Shown here: positions 15,839 to 24,692 of the stretch, in pieces
How the letters are laid out: every line of letters begins with the position of its first letter
Numbering within the stretch: the first letter of the stretch is position 1
Position numbers and translations under genes: made by a program
Origin: Acinetobacter rudis
Lineage (GTDB): Bacteria > Pseudomonadota > Gammaproteobacteria > Pseudomonadales > Moraxellaceae
NCBI RefSeq assembly: GCF_000829675.1
Contig: NZ_BBRX01000018.1
Span: 62,001-126,000, forward strand
Direction of reading: 5' to 3'
DNA: 64,000 nucleotides
Notes under the pieces: model-generated
The model's input: the letters and a program-made list of their open reading frames with translations, nothing else
The model's database searches: none
What the model was told of the DNA's origin: nothing

Positions 15839-17521
15839 GTGAGAGTCTATTTGAAAAATCGTCGTATCCCCATTGCCTTACGCTTCTTTGTTACTGTTTT
15901 GATGACCACTTTAGTCATTATTACAGTGAGCCTAGGGGTATTGCACTGGACGATGCAAAGAAGCTTCACGAAATACGTTGCTGATGTAGAGCTGCAGAAG
16001 CTTGGGCATTTAAATGAAAATCTGGCTGGTGTTTATCTGGCGTATCACGATTGGGGGAATGCTATTCAGGCACAAATTCTCCAAATCGAGGGGGATGCTG
16101 CACCTGATGACTACGACAAGCTCTCACAGTGGTGGTTGCGTCGTCAGTATGATATTGCTTTACAACAGCGTTATTTCTACGACCATACTTTTGTTGAGGG
16201 GGAAGCACCTGTCATCAATAGCAGTACAGCTTTACTTGATCAACAGGATCTTAAAGTATTAAAAGAAAATCTACCTTCAGAGTATCGACCTTTTGAGGGC
16301 TTAAAGTTCCCTTTAAGTGCAAATCAAAATTTCTACCGCACCAAATTTAAAGATCGACCTCGTACAGAGGAACCCGAAGCTGTTGTCAATCACGAGGGTA
16401 AGCTCAATAAGCGTATTATTGCGATGCCAGATCAGTTGGGCTTAAGTTCACGTTTATCGTTATATGATGCCGATAAAAACTTTATTGTGGGAGAGCGTTC
16501 TGAGCAGGAACTATCTTTTCAACCAATTTGGGTCGATGGCAAAATCGTGGGTTATCTTGGGCTAAAATCAGTTCTCGGTCAGGATGATGCCTTAAGCATT
16601 AATTTCTTTAGTAATCAAAAACGTTATTTATTATTGGTTTACATTTTAACTTTTTTAGCCAGTTTGACCGCAGCCTTATTACTTGCCACTTATTTTAAAA
16701 AGCCTATTCAACGGCTATTAAACGCAGCACGTGAATTGACTCAGGGCAATTACCAGCATCAGGTTAAGATTAATCGAAATGATGAGCTTGGTGATTTATC
16801 TAATGAAATTAACCAACTTGCAGAGATTCTGGATCAGCATGAACGTTCACGTAAACAATGGGTAGCTGATACCTCACACGAACTCAAGACGCCGTTAGCT
16901 GTTTTACAAGCACAAATCGAAGCCATGCAGGATGGTATTCGTAAAGCGACACCAGAACACTTAGAGGCAATGATGCGACAGGTCATGAGCTTAAAGAAAC
17001 TTACTCAAGATCTTGCCGCTTTAGCACAAGCAGATGCACAGCAATTAACTTGCTATCTTGCACCTACAGATCCTTGGGAAGTTGTGGTTCAGGAGGTTGA
17101 CAATTTTAGATTAAAGTTTGAAAAAGCACAGATTGATATCGAGATAGAGGGAGCTGGAGCACAGTTACTTTTAGATCGTGACCGCTTTAAACAAGTCATT
17201 GTGAACTTATTAAGTAATAGCGAGCGTTATACCGAATCGGGAGGCAAAGTTCATTTACATACAGTACAAGATCAAGACAGTTGGACGCTGTATGTCGATG
17301 ACAGCCCTTATGGGCTGAGTGATGATCAGTTAACACAGCTTGGACAGCGTTTCTACCGTGTTGATGATTCAAGAACTCGAGCCACAGGAGGGACAGGTTT
17401 AGGTTTGGCACTATCAATCAAAATTGTACAAGCATTGGGTGGGACTTTAGCTTTTGAACACTCCCCACTGGGTGGACTACGTTGCAAACTTAGCTTTAAA
17501 AAAAATAATGACGTTCAGTGA
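15839..17521 (+). CDS. baeS: Sensor histidine kinase BaeS
   Basis: Inner-membrane histidine kinase, 560 aa, GTG start behind AGGA. It has two membrane helices (about residues 15-37 and 262-284) around a ~225-residue periplasmic sensor domain, then HAMP, HisKA with phosphoacceptor H in DTSHELKTPLAVL (near 349), and HATPase with N-box VNLLSNSERY. The G1 box reads DDSPYGL rather than DSGPG, lacking the first Gly; E. coli BaeS also departs from consensus here, so activity is probably intact. G2 is TGGTGLGLALS. BaeSR senses envelope stress and in A. baumannii influences drug-efflux genes. The response regulator follows 29 bp downstream. Confidence 0.9.
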   Translation: MRVYLKNRRIPIALRFFVTVLMTTLVIITVSLGVLHWTMQRSFTKYVADVELQKLGHLNENLAGVYLAYHDWGNAIQAQILQIEGDAAPDDYDKLSQWWLRRQYDIALQQRYFYDHTFVEGEAPVINSSTALLDQQDLKVLKENLPSEYRPFEGLKFPLSANQNFYRTKFKDRPRTEEPEAVVNHEGKLNKRIIAMPDQLGLSSRLSLYDADKNFIVGERSEQELSFQPIWVDGKIVGYLGLKSVLGQDDALSINFFSNQKRYLLLVYILTFLASLTAALLLATYFKKPIQRLLNAARELTQGNYQHQVKINRNDELGDLSNEINQLAEILDQHERSRKQWVADTSHELKTPLAVLQAQIEAMQDGIRKATPEHLEAMMRQVMSLKKLTQDLAALAQADAQQLTCYLAPTDPWEVVVQEVDNFRLKFEKAQIDIEIEGAGAQLLLDRDRFKQVIVNLLSNSERYTESGGKVHLHTVQDQDSWTLYVDDSPYGLSDDQLTQLGQRFYRVDDSRTRATGGTGLGLALSIKIVQALGGTLAFEHSPLGGLRCKLSFKKNNDVQ

Positions 17522-17550
17522 CCGTCATATGATCGATAAAGGATAGTGAT

Positions 17551-18240
17551 ATGAAATACGTAATGTTGGTTGAAGACGAGGTTGAATTAGCGCAACTGGT
17601 CAGAGACTATCTAGAGGCAGCAGGTTTTGAAGTCGGTATGTTCCATGATGGACAAGAGGCTTATCAAAGCTTTCAACAACGTAGACCGAGTTTAATGGTT
17701 TTAGACTTGATGGTACCACGCATGGATGGTTTGACTATTTGCCGAAAAGTACGTGAACAGTCTGATTTGCCAATTATTATGGTGACAGCACGTACAGAGG
17801 AAATCGATCGTGTGTTAGGACTCAACATGGGGGCTGATGATTATGTTTGTAAGCCTTTTAGTCCTAAAGAGTTGGTTGCCCGCGTCCAAGCAGTATTACG
17901 TCGCTTAGAACGTAAGGTCGAGCCAGAGACACATGATTTATTCCGTGTTGATAAAGCACAGCAGCGAATTTGGTTCCAGCAAAAAGCATTGAGTTTAACC
18001 CCTACTGAGTTTCGTTTATTGGAGCTGTTTTTAGAACATGTGGGGCAGGTCTATTCACGCTCTCAGTTATTAGATCATATTAACCCAGATAGTTTTGATG
18101 TTGCTGACCGAGTGATTGACAGCCATATCAAAAACTTACGCCGTAAAATTGAAGAGATTGCTGAAACTGGCAATCGTCATGAATGGGTGCAGGCTGTCTA
18201 TGGGGTAGGGTATCGTTTTGAATATCCACATGAGTTATAA
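17551..18240 (+). CDS. baeR: Response regulator BaeR
   Basis: OmpR/PhoB-type response regulator, 229 aa. The receiver domain has the acidic pair VEDE (near residues 7-10), phosphoacceptor Asp in MVLDLMVPRMDG (near 53), and the conserved Lys in VCKPFSPKEL (near 104). The winged-helix DNA-binding domain (about 130-225) has the TPTEFRLLELF and RVIDSHIKNLRRK recognition segments. It is co-transcribed with baeS, and an intrinsic terminator follows. In enterics BaeR activates spy, acrD and mdtABC; in Acinetobacter it has been linked to AdeABC control. No efflux genes lie in this window. Confidence 0.92.
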   Translation: MKYVMLVEDEVELAQLVRDYLEAAGFEVGMFHDGQEAYQSFQQRRPSLMVLDLMVPRMDGLTICRKVREQSDLPIIMVTARTEEIDRVLGLNMGADDYVCKPFSPKELVARVQAVLRRLERKVEPETHDLFRVDKAQQRIWFQQKALSLTPTEFRLLELFLEHVGQVYSRSQLLDHINPDSFDVADRVIDSHIKNLRRKIEEIAETGNRHEWVQAVYGVGYRFEYPHEL

Positions 18241-18262
18241 AAAATTTAAGAAATGACTTTAA

Positions 18263-18304
18263 AAATACGCTTTGTGGAAATTATTTTCTCAAAGCGTATT
18301 TTTT
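18263..18304 (+). terminator. Intrinsic terminator of baeSR
   Basis: A perfect 12-bp stem (AAATACGCTTTG / CAAAGCGTATTT) with a 15-base loop is followed by a T-run, 23 bp past the baeR stop. Confidence 0.9.
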
Positions 18305-18685
18305 AGCTGAAATATAATTGTCAGGTAGGTTTTAAAATAGTCTATAGGGAGGCAATATTTAAAAATCAAAAAGAAATTCATCTTTCAGATCATCACTAAC
18401 AAAACTGTTTGCACAACTAATCAGCATTGAATCATTGAATAAAAATCTAGAGAGGATGATAAATTAGTCAATTTTTTTGAAGTAAAAAGCACTGCATGGA
18501 TAACATACAAAATAAAGCAAGTACCTTAATTAATAAGGCTTGTAGAAGACGTGTTTATAAATAGACACAAGTTTATCCACAGAAAATGTGTATAACTTTT
18601 CCCTACATGTTTAACATGTTTTTTATCATAAGTAAAAGCTTGTTGTGCTGATTGATCAAGAAATGGCTTGCTTAAAAAAGCTACT
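18305..18685. other. AT-rich spacer between baeR and selO
   Basis: About 380 bp without a credible coding frame between convergent genes. Only AT-rich sequence and short imperfect inverted repeats are visible. No terminator of selO with a clear U-tract was identified. Confidence 0.4.
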
Positions 18686-20128
18686 CTAAGAAGAGCAGCT
18701 TACAGAAATTTCGGCTTGATCACTGGGTAATGGGCCAAGGTCAGCAAGGTGTTCACGTTCTGGTTGATGAGTATAAGGTTGGCTGAGTAGTTGAAATAAA
18801 CGATCCACTTCAGAAAAATCTCCTGCCTGAGCTGCAGAAATTGCTTTTTGTGCCATATGGTTACGTAAGATATAACGTGGGTTATGACACTGCATTTCAG
18901 CATCAAGCTGTTGCTGATCTTGGTTTTGGCGAATCGCATGATACTGTTCAACAAACTGATCAAATTGATGTAGGTTAAGACAATCATCGCGCAATTCTTG
19001 CCATTGTTTATGCTGTAAGCGAAGAAAACTCTGCGTATAGTCCAACTGCTCACTTTGCAAAATCGTGAGGAAGTTCATTGCACATTGGAAACTGTCTTTA
19101 TGGAAGTTTGGCAGTCCCATTTTTGCAGATAGGCCTTGCTGATAATGTTCCAAGAAGGTTGGTTCAAAGTGCGCAAGCTGAGCAGATAAGTCTTGCTTGA
19201 ATTGCTCTTTTTCAGTCTCTTGCACGAGTGGGAGTAGATTGTTTAACCAGACCCATAAGTTCCAGTGAGCAACACTCGGTTGTTGCTGATAAGTGTAGCG
19301 AGCATGGTGGTCAGAGTGGTTGTTGATCCAATTGGGGCGAAAGCGTTCCATAAAACCAAAGGGGCCAAAGTCTAGAGTTGAACCTGTAATATTGAGGTTA
19401 TCTGTATTCATCACACCATGTGCAAATCCATGTAATTGCCAAAGTGCGATCATTTTTGCTGTACGTCGTACCACTTGTTCAGCAAAAGCTAAAATAGGCT
19501 GTTGAGCAGTTAAACATTCTGGGTAGTGCCAAGTGATGCAGTGCTGAACAAAATCCTTAAGTAGTTCAGGTGCATATTGGTTAATCCATTCAAAGTGACC
19601 CAAACGAATGTGACTATCCGCAGTGCGTAATAGCATCGCGCCAGTTTCTATAGTTTCACGTTGGATTGGCTGTGTAGAAGTAGTGAAGCCAATGGCATTT
19701 GTGGATGGCACACCAAGGGCGGTAAGTGCGTGTCCAGCAAGGTATTCACGAATCACCGAACGTAATACTGCACGGCCATCACCCATACGCGAATAGGGCG
19801 TTTTACCTGCGCCTTTAAGGTGCAAATCAATGACTTGTCGATTTTGATCTTGTAGCTGAGCAACGAGTAGCCCACGACCATCACCGAGTTGACCTGCCCA
19901 TTGTCCAAACTGATGTCCAGCATAAACCATGGCTAAGCTTGGAAAATCGGCAAAACTCTTTTGACCACTGCAGTATTCAACCCACTGTTCTTGCTCTTGT
20001 GTGGTCCATTGTAATTGTTCTGCAAGCGCTTGATTGAAATGTCCTGCTTTTGCGCCAATCAAGGGCTGTGGGGACTGTTGGTGGTAGAGTTGAGGATTAA
20101 GCTCTGGGTACTGTTTGATGATATGCAT
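18686..20128 (-). CDS. selO: Protein adenylyltransferase SelO (YdiU)
   Basis: A 480-aa SelO/UPF0061 pseudokinase that transfers AMP from ATP to Ser/Thr/Tyr residues of target proteins, linked to oxidative-stress and redox control in E. coli. Visible motifs are YAGHQFGQWAGQLGDGRG near residue 70, GAGKTPYSRMGDGRAVLRS near 109, the metal and catalytic region MNTDNLNITGSTLDFGPFG, and the C-terminal VSCSS. That Cys-Ser-Ser end is the position where eukaryotic SelO carries selenocysteine. The length fits bacterial SelO. It is transcribed alone. Confidence 0.93.
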   Translation of the reverse strand: MHIIKQYPELNPQLYHQQSPQPLIGAKAGHFNQALAEQLQWTTQEQEQWVEYCSGQKSFADFPSLAMVYAGHQFGQWAGQLGDGRGLLVAQLQDQNRQVIDLHLKGAGKTPYSRMGDGRAVLRSVIREYLAGHALTALGVPSTNAIGFTTSTQPIQRETIETGAMLLRTADSHIRLGHFEWINQYAPELLKDFVQHCITWHYPECLTAQQPILAFAEQVVRRTAKMIALWQLHGFAHGVMNTDNLNITGSTLDFGPFGFMERFRPNWINNHSDHHARYTYQQQPSVAHWNLWVWLNNLLPLVQETEKEQFKQDLSAQLAHFEPTFLEHYQQGLSAKMGLPNFHKDSFQCAMNFLTILQSEQLDYTQSFLRLQHKQWQELRDDCLNLHQFDQFVEQYHAIRQNQDQQQLDAEMQCHNPRYILRNHMAQKAISAAQAGDFSEVDRLFQLLSQPYTHQPEREHLADLGPLPSDQAEISVSCSS

Positions 20129-20186
20129 AATATGCGCAGGTCGCGATAGAAGAACTTCACTATAACAAAAAAAAGGTGTAGATAAA

Positions 20187-20212
20187 CAACAAGCCCCATA
20201 TGGGGCTTGTTG
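20187..20212. terminator. Perfect 26-bp palindrome after the desaturase gene
   Basis: The two arms, CAACAAGCCCCAT and ATGGGGCTTGTTG, form an uninterrupted 26-bp palindrome. It lies 15 bp past the desaturase stop and 59 bp upstream of the selO start. On the minus strand an eight-U run follows about 12 bases later, so it probably ends the desaturase transcript, though the offset is unusual for an intrinsic terminator. Confidence 0.6.
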
Positions 20213-20226
20213 ATGTCTTTAGCTAC

Positions 20227-21393
20227 TTAACTCGAAACAGCATTTTTCTTGATAGAGCGCATGAGCGTCTCAAGACGCTCACGATGGAAGCTGAGCTTCT
20301 GTTCAACAAGTTGGAAGTCGACAGTAAGTTTGAGATCCATATTATGGATTTTTTCGGCCACTGCTGCTTTCTTCACTTGAAGCTCTTGTTCTTTTAATTT
20401 AGCCCAGTCATTTAAGGTATGGGTAAATGCCTCATACTCTTGTGCGACTTTTTGTTTCATGGCATTGAGGTCAGCATTGACATCGTGCCCATAAACTGCC
20501 AAATCTTGCTCTGCATATTTAAAACGCATCGCTAATTCTGCTTTTTTAATGTTAAAGCTTGGAATACGACGCAAATTTTTTGCTAATCCCACTTTAGAAC
20601 AAGACCAAATCAGCCATTTGGTCGGGTCGTATTGCCACCATTTCACACCATTACGGTAGTCATATTGGAAAATATGGTGGTAGTTATGATAACCCTCACC
20701 CCAAGTCGCAATAGCTAACCAAAAGTTGTCACGTGCAGTATTTTCGTCTGTGTAAGGACGTTTACCCCACATATGGCACAGTGAGTTAATAAAGAAGGTC
20801 ACATGATGGCTCAAGATTAAGCGAACTAAACCACCTAAAAGGACGACACCCCAAAGATCACCTACAGCCCAACCCACAGTACCTAAGATGGCAACGTGAA
20901 TAATGATGACTAAAGGTACATAGTACTTGTGTTGGAACATGACTAATTTGTCATTGAGTAAATCTGGTGCATTTTTAAAGTTAGGTTCTGCTGCTGGGTA
21001 GTTGCGTAGCATCCACCCCATATGAGCATACCAAAAACCGTTGTTGATTGAGTACGGGTCTTTATCGATATCATCAACGTGACGGTGATGGGTACGGTGG
21101 CCTGAAGACCAAAATAAAATACTATTTTGGACTGCAAAGGTACCAGCAATCATTAAAATGATTTTTAAAGGGAGAGTCGCTTCATAGGCTTTGTGTGCCC
21201 ATAAGCGGTGATAGCCTGCAGTAATCCCAAGACTACTGACGCCTAAAAGAACGAACATGCTCAACCATGCTGCTAAACTAAAATCGTTATAGTAGGCATA
21301 AACTGGGATCGTAATCAGTGCAGCGACTGGTAAGAATACCAAGGCAAAAATCGCAATCCAGTTGATTGGGGCTTTGGGTAGGGGAGGATTCAT
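20227..21393 (-). CDS. Acyl-CoA / fatty-acid delta-9 desaturase
   Basis: Integral-membrane di-iron desaturase, about 388 aa, introducing a double bond into saturated acyl chains for membrane fluidity. The three histidine boxes are HRLWAH near residue 63, HRTHHRH near 100, and HNYHH near 236, with membrane segments between them. A long charged C-terminal tail (about residues 290-388, rich in Lys, Glu and Ala) looks coiled-coil and extends beyond the catalytic core. The ATG at 21393 is preferred to the upstream GTG because AGGAG lies at a usable distance. It is followed by a palindromic terminator-like element. Confidence 0.9.
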   Translation of the reverse strand: MNPPLPKAPINWIAIFALVFLPVAALITIPVYAYYNDFSLAAWLSMFVLLGVSSLGITAGYHRLWAHKAYEATLPLKIILMIAGTFAVQNSILFWSSGHRTHHRHVDDIDKDPYSINNGFWYAHMGWMLRNYPAAEPNFKNAPDLLNDKLVMFQHKYYVPLVIIIHVAILGTVGWAVGDLWGVVLLGGLVRLILSHHVTFFINSLCHMWGKRPYTDENTARDNFWLAIATWGEGYHNYHHIFQYDYRNGVKWWQYDPTKWLIWSCSKVGLAKNLRRIPSFNIKKAELAMRFKYAEQDLAVYGHDVNADLNAMKQKVAQEYEAFTHTLNDWAKLKEQELQVKKAAVAEKIHNMDLKLTVDFQLVEQKLSFHRERLETLMRSIKKNAVSS

Positions 21394-21709
21394 CTCCAAC
21401 AGCACTCCTAAAAACCTAAGAAGGAAGGCAAAACAGATACAAAATCATAGTCTAACGCAAATGTGATGAGTAGTGTTTTTTTGCATCATAACTTTTGGCC
21501 AGATAATACCATGAGGCAATATGCATTCACTAGTATTATTGTACATTTGTATTTATTTAAGTGTAATGAAAAAAGTACTTGTCATGATGGGAAAGTTAGT
21601 GGTTTTTCTTATGAAAAATAACTTATTGATCATCAAGAAAATTTCACTATTGATGATCAATTTTTTCACAAAATAAATCCACTTCATTGTAGTAGAGGAA
21701 TGTTGTCTC
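21394..21709. other. Spacer between cobalamin adenosyltransferase and desaturase genes
   Basis: About 316 bp of AT-rich DNA. Apart from the inverted repeat at 21625-21666 I see no gene; it must contain the desaturase promoter. Confidence 0.45.
21625..21666. terminator. Terminator-like 12-bp inverted repeat
   Basis: ATTGATCATCAA (21625-21636) pairs perfectly with TTGATGATCAAT (21650-21661), with six T directly after on the plus strand. On the minus strand a U-rich stretch follows a few bases later. It lies 44 bp beyond the adenosyltransferase stop and probably ends that transcript. Confidence 0.7.
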
Positions 21710-22288
21710 TTAGATACTTTGGTTAATGTTTTTTTGCCACAACACTTCGCTTCCACCATCAATACGTTGCAGGCTGCGGGAGGCGACAAATAACCAATCT
21801 GAAAGACGATTTAAAAGCTGTAACGCAGTGCTTTCAATGTTTTGATCACGCTGCTGTAGGCTCATAAGACTACGTTCTGCACGACGACATACGGCACGAG
21901 CTTGATGAGCATAGCTACAACTTAGGTTACCAGCAGGTAAAATAAATTCTTTGAGCATAGGTAAGTGCTCGTTCATTTGATCTATTTCAGTTTCGAGATA
22001 ATCAATGCAGATTGGTTGTAACAATTTGTAGTTAGGGATACATACTTCACCACCCAAATCAAATAACCAGTGTTGGATCAAGCTGAGCGATTTTTCCCAT
22101 TGGGCTTGTTCAATGATTTGACTATTGACAATATGGGCACGAAGTACACCAATCACTGCATTTAATTCATCGACATCACCCAAGGCTTGGATACGAAGAT
22201 CGTCTTTCGCTACACGTGAACCATCACCAAGTCCTGTGCTACCCGTATCACCTGTACGTGTATAAATCTTACTTAAACGATGTCCCAT
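21710..22288 (-). CDS. Cob(I)alamin adenosyltransferase, PduO type
   Basis: Transfers the adenosyl group of ATP to cob(I)alamin to make coenzyme B12, used by adenosylcobalamin-dependent enzymes. About 192 aa, the family length. The ATP-binding N-terminal motif KIYTRTGDTGSTGLGDGSR starts near residue 6, and the C-terminal active-site helix has ICRRAERSL-like CRRAERSLMSL followed by LNRLSDWLFVASR. I place the start at 22288 (MGHRLSKIYTRTGD); a longer frame would add about 29 hydrophobic residues not found in the family. It is divergent from the riboswitch-controlled receptor gene, forming a small B12 locus. The riboswitch is on the other strand and would not control this gene. Confidence 0.9.
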   Translation of the reverse strand: MGHRLSKIYTRTGDTGSTGLGDGSRVAKDDLRIQALGDVDELNAVIGVLRAHIVNSQIIEQAQWEKSLSLIQHWLFDLGGEVCIPNYKLLQPICIDYLETEIDQMNEHLPMLKEFILPAGNLSCSYAHQARAVCRRAERSLMSLQQRDQNIESTALQLLNRLSDWLFVASRSLQRIDGGSEVLWQKNINQSI

Positions 22289-22430
22289 GTTGAAACTCAA
22301 AAGAAAAATTAAAGACCATATAGTATGTAGAATATTTTCAAATAAAAGAAAGTCTTTATTGTTTTTTATTGGCAATAGAGTTGGTTATTTTTATCTTGAC
22401 TATAGGTTTAGTGCTAATTACTCTGCCAAT

Positions 22431-22546
22431 GTTTTAGGTGCTTCTAGAAAAAGTGAAACTGGGAAGTTAGTTCGAATCAAGCTAACACTGCCCCCGCAAC
22501 GGTGAATAACGAAATATTCGTTTAAGTCCGGAGACCGGCCTAAAAC
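22431..22546 (+). ncRNA. Cobalamin riboswitch aptamer
   Basis: The conserved B12-box architecture is visible in order: closing stem GTTTTAGG (22431-22438) with CCTAAAAC (22539-22546), GGTGC, AAACTGGGAA, the AACACTGCCCCCGCAACGGT core (22484-22503), and AAGTCCGGAGACCGGCC near 22524-22540. The P5 stem CACTG/CGGTG exposes a C-rich loop. It lies upstream of the TonB receptor, so binding of cobalamin should lower receptor expression. The likely expression platform is the hairpin at 22644-22662. Confidence 0.95.
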
Positions 22547-22643
22547 ATCCTTAATTACATATAGATATTAAATGCGTTTTATTTGAAGAGCCAAAGTCGT
22601 TTACATAAGCCAATCCACGCATTTATATGTCTTTCACCAAATA

Positions 22644-22662
22644 TTCGCACGGGCGGTGCGAA
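22644..22662 (+). promoter_or_regulatory. Riboswitch expression-platform hairpin at the btuB start
   Basis: TTCGCAC (22644-22650) pairs perfectly with GTGCGAA (22656-22662) around loop GGGCG, directly before the AGGA ribosome site (22664-22667) and ATG at 22671. The G-rich loop can pair with the C-rich loop of the aptamer's P5, as in kissing-loop cobalamin riboswitches. This suggests translational control; the loop pairing is inferred and short. Confidence 0.6.
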
Positions 22663-22670
22663 CAGGAATT

Positions 22671-24503
22671 ATGATGAATTCAATTCGATTTAGCTTCTTT
22701 GTAGTGGCTTTTGTTATGACGCCATTATCTGCTGCAATGGCACTTGAACAGTTACCCACGATTACAGTGACTGCAAACCGTACGCCATTTGATGTGGAAA
22801 AAACGATGGCTTCAGTTTCTGTTATTGAGCGGGATGAAATTGAAACTAAGCAATATCAATCAGTTCCAGAGTTACTTAGTCGATTACCCGGTATCTCTAT
22901 CACCAATAGTGGCGGTGTAGGGCAACCAACTGGAGTATCTATACGAGGAACAAATTCTAATGCTGTTTTGGTTCTAATAGATGGTCAACGTTTAGGATCA
23001 GCAACTTTAGGTCAAACAGCATTTGAACATCTCCCGATTGATCAAATTGAACGAGTAGAGGTTGTTCGTGGGCCACGTTCAAGCCTTTACGGTGCAGATG
23101 CAATTGGTGGTGTTATTCAAATCTTTACTCGCAAAGCCAGTGAAGATGGGGTAAAGCCATTTGTTTCTATCGGTTATGGATCACATGAGAGTTACCAAGC
23201 AAATGCAGGCGTACATATTAAACAAGGAAATAGTTGGGGTACATTAAGTGTTGCAGGAAACAAAACTCAAGGGATAGATGCTACATTAGCATCAACTGAA
23301 ACCGACCGTGACGGCCATGAAGATTATTCTGCTTCATTAAAGGCAGGACATCGTTTTAATGACAAGCTCTCTGTTGATGCAAACGTATTACATGTCAAAG
23401 GTAAGACTGAATACGATAATAGCTTTAGTACAGATCCATATAACAGAACTGAGCAAAATGTTTATGGTCTTGGTCTAAACTATAGTGTCTTGGATATGTG
23501 GGATGCCCAATTTAAATTAGGTCGTTCAGAAGATCGTTCGCAAACATTTAGCGATAAGAAAAGCACGAGTAAATATAATACAACTAAAGATACATTTTCT
23601 TGGTTAAATACTTTGAGAATAACCCCAGATCATCAAGTGCTTGTTGGCTTTGACTATCTTAATGATAAAGTTACTTCTAAAGATGAAATTGATGGAAAGC
23701 AAAGAGATAACTATGGTTATTTTGCTCAATATCTGGGTCAGTTTGGTCAGTTTAACTTACAAACTTCATTGCGTTTAGATGATAACGAACAGTTTGGAAA
23801 TCATACTACAGGTAACGTATCTGTAGGTTATCAATTTAGTGATGCTTTGATGGCTTATGCGAGTTATGGTACAGCTTTTAAAACGCCTACTTTTAATGAC
23901 CTCTATAGCCCATATGGCGGTGTGATAACACTTGATCCAGAAAGCTCTAAAAACTATGAGCTTGGATTTAAAGGCCAAGTCCAAAAAATTGATTGGTCGT
24001 TAACAGGTTTTTATAATGAAATTGAGGATTTAATTGTTTGGCGACCTGATAGTCCTGGTTCATATAACTGGTATGCGAGTCAAGTTGATCAAGCTCGTAT
24101 ACGTGGTGTTGAGTTAAATTTAGGGCAAACCCTTGATCAATTCACATGGAATATGAATTACACCTATCAAGATCCTGAAAATCGTAGTAGTGGTGAAGAT
24201 CGAGGTAAGCAAATAAACTATCGTGCAAAACAATTATTTAATTTAAGTGCTGATTATCGAATTGATGACTGGAGTTTAGGTGGATCAGTGCATGCAGAAG
24301 ATCAACGTTATACCAATTCAATGAATACGGGGCGCTTGGCTGGCTTTGCTACCGCTGATGTACGTGTGGGTTATCATGTCAATCCTGAGTTTAGTATCCA
24401 AGCTAAATTAGCAAATATGTTCGATGCACAGTATCAAACTAATGAAGGTTATCGTCAGGATGGGCGTACTGCATGGGTAACATTACGTTATGCAATGAAG
24501 TGA
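22671..24503 (+). CDS. btuB: Vitamin B12 TonB-dependent receptor BtuB
   Basis: Outer-membrane receptor of about 610 aa for cobalamin import, powered by TonB-ExbBD. Signal peptide with hydrophobic core FFVVAFVMTPLSAAMA, TonB box region LPTITVTANRTP, plug domain (LLSRLPGISITNSGGVGQ, VEVVRGPRSSLYGADAIGG) and a barrel ending in aromatic WVTLRYAMK. The length matches BtuB. The ATG at 22671 has AGGA five bases upstream; an alternative GTG at 22656 lies inside the riboswitch hairpin and is less likely. The upstream cobalamin riboswitch and the divergent adenosyltransferase make B12 the likely substrate. A strong terminator follows. Confidence 0.93.
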   Translation: MMNSIRFSFFVVAFVMTPLSAAMALEQLPTITVTANRTPFDVEKTMASVSVIERDEIETKQYQSVPELLSRLPGISITNSGGVGQPTGVSIRGTNSNAVLVLIDGQRLGSATLGQTAFEHLPIDQIERVEVVRGPRSSLYGADAIGGVIQIFTRKASEDGVKPFVSIGYGSHESYQANAGVHIKQGNSWGTLSVAGNKTQGIDATLASTETDRDGHEDYSASLKAGHRFNDKLSVDANVLHVKGKTEYDNSFSTDPYNRTEQNVYGLGLNYSVLDMWDAQFKLGRSEDRSQTFSDKKSTSKYNTTKDTFSWLNTLRITPDHQVLVGFDYLNDKVTSKDEIDGKQRDNYGYFAQYLGQFGQFNLQTSLRLDDNEQFGNHTTGNVSVGYQFSDALMAYASYGTAFKTPTFNDLYSPYGGVITLDPESSKNYELGFKGQVQKIDWSLTGFYNEIEDLIVWRPDSPGSYNWYASQVDQARIRGVELNLGQTLDQFTWNMNYTYQDPENRSSGEDRGKQINYRAKQLFNLSADYRIDDWSLGGSVHAEDQRYTNSMNTGRLAGFATADVRVGYHVNPEFSIQAKLANMFDAQYQTNEGYRQDGRTAWVTLRYAMK

Positions 24504-24530
24504 TTAATTAAATAATTACATTATTGAGTG

Positions 24531-24566
24531 AATAAGGTCTTGAATTTATTCAAGGCCTTATTTTTT
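24531..24566 (+). terminator. Intrinsic terminator of btuB
   Basis: A 14-bp stem with one G-U mismatch (AATAAGGTCTTGAA / TTCAAGGCCTTATT, loop TTTA) is followed by six T, 28 bp past the stop. Confidence 0.9.
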
Positions 24567-24692
24567 AGTCCATGAAAACTTAATAATTCATTAAAATTTT
24601 TATACAACAGCTGTAATGTGCTCGCATCTCGAACAATAATTATCTTACAATGAAGCCTCATAGAAATTTAGCTTAAGTTTTATATAGTTCAA

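Noticed and set aside
22289-22375. N-terminal extension of the cobalamin adenosyltransferase
   Set aside because: It would add about 29 hydrophobic residues before the conserved MGHRLSKIYTRTGD start; the family lacks such an extension.
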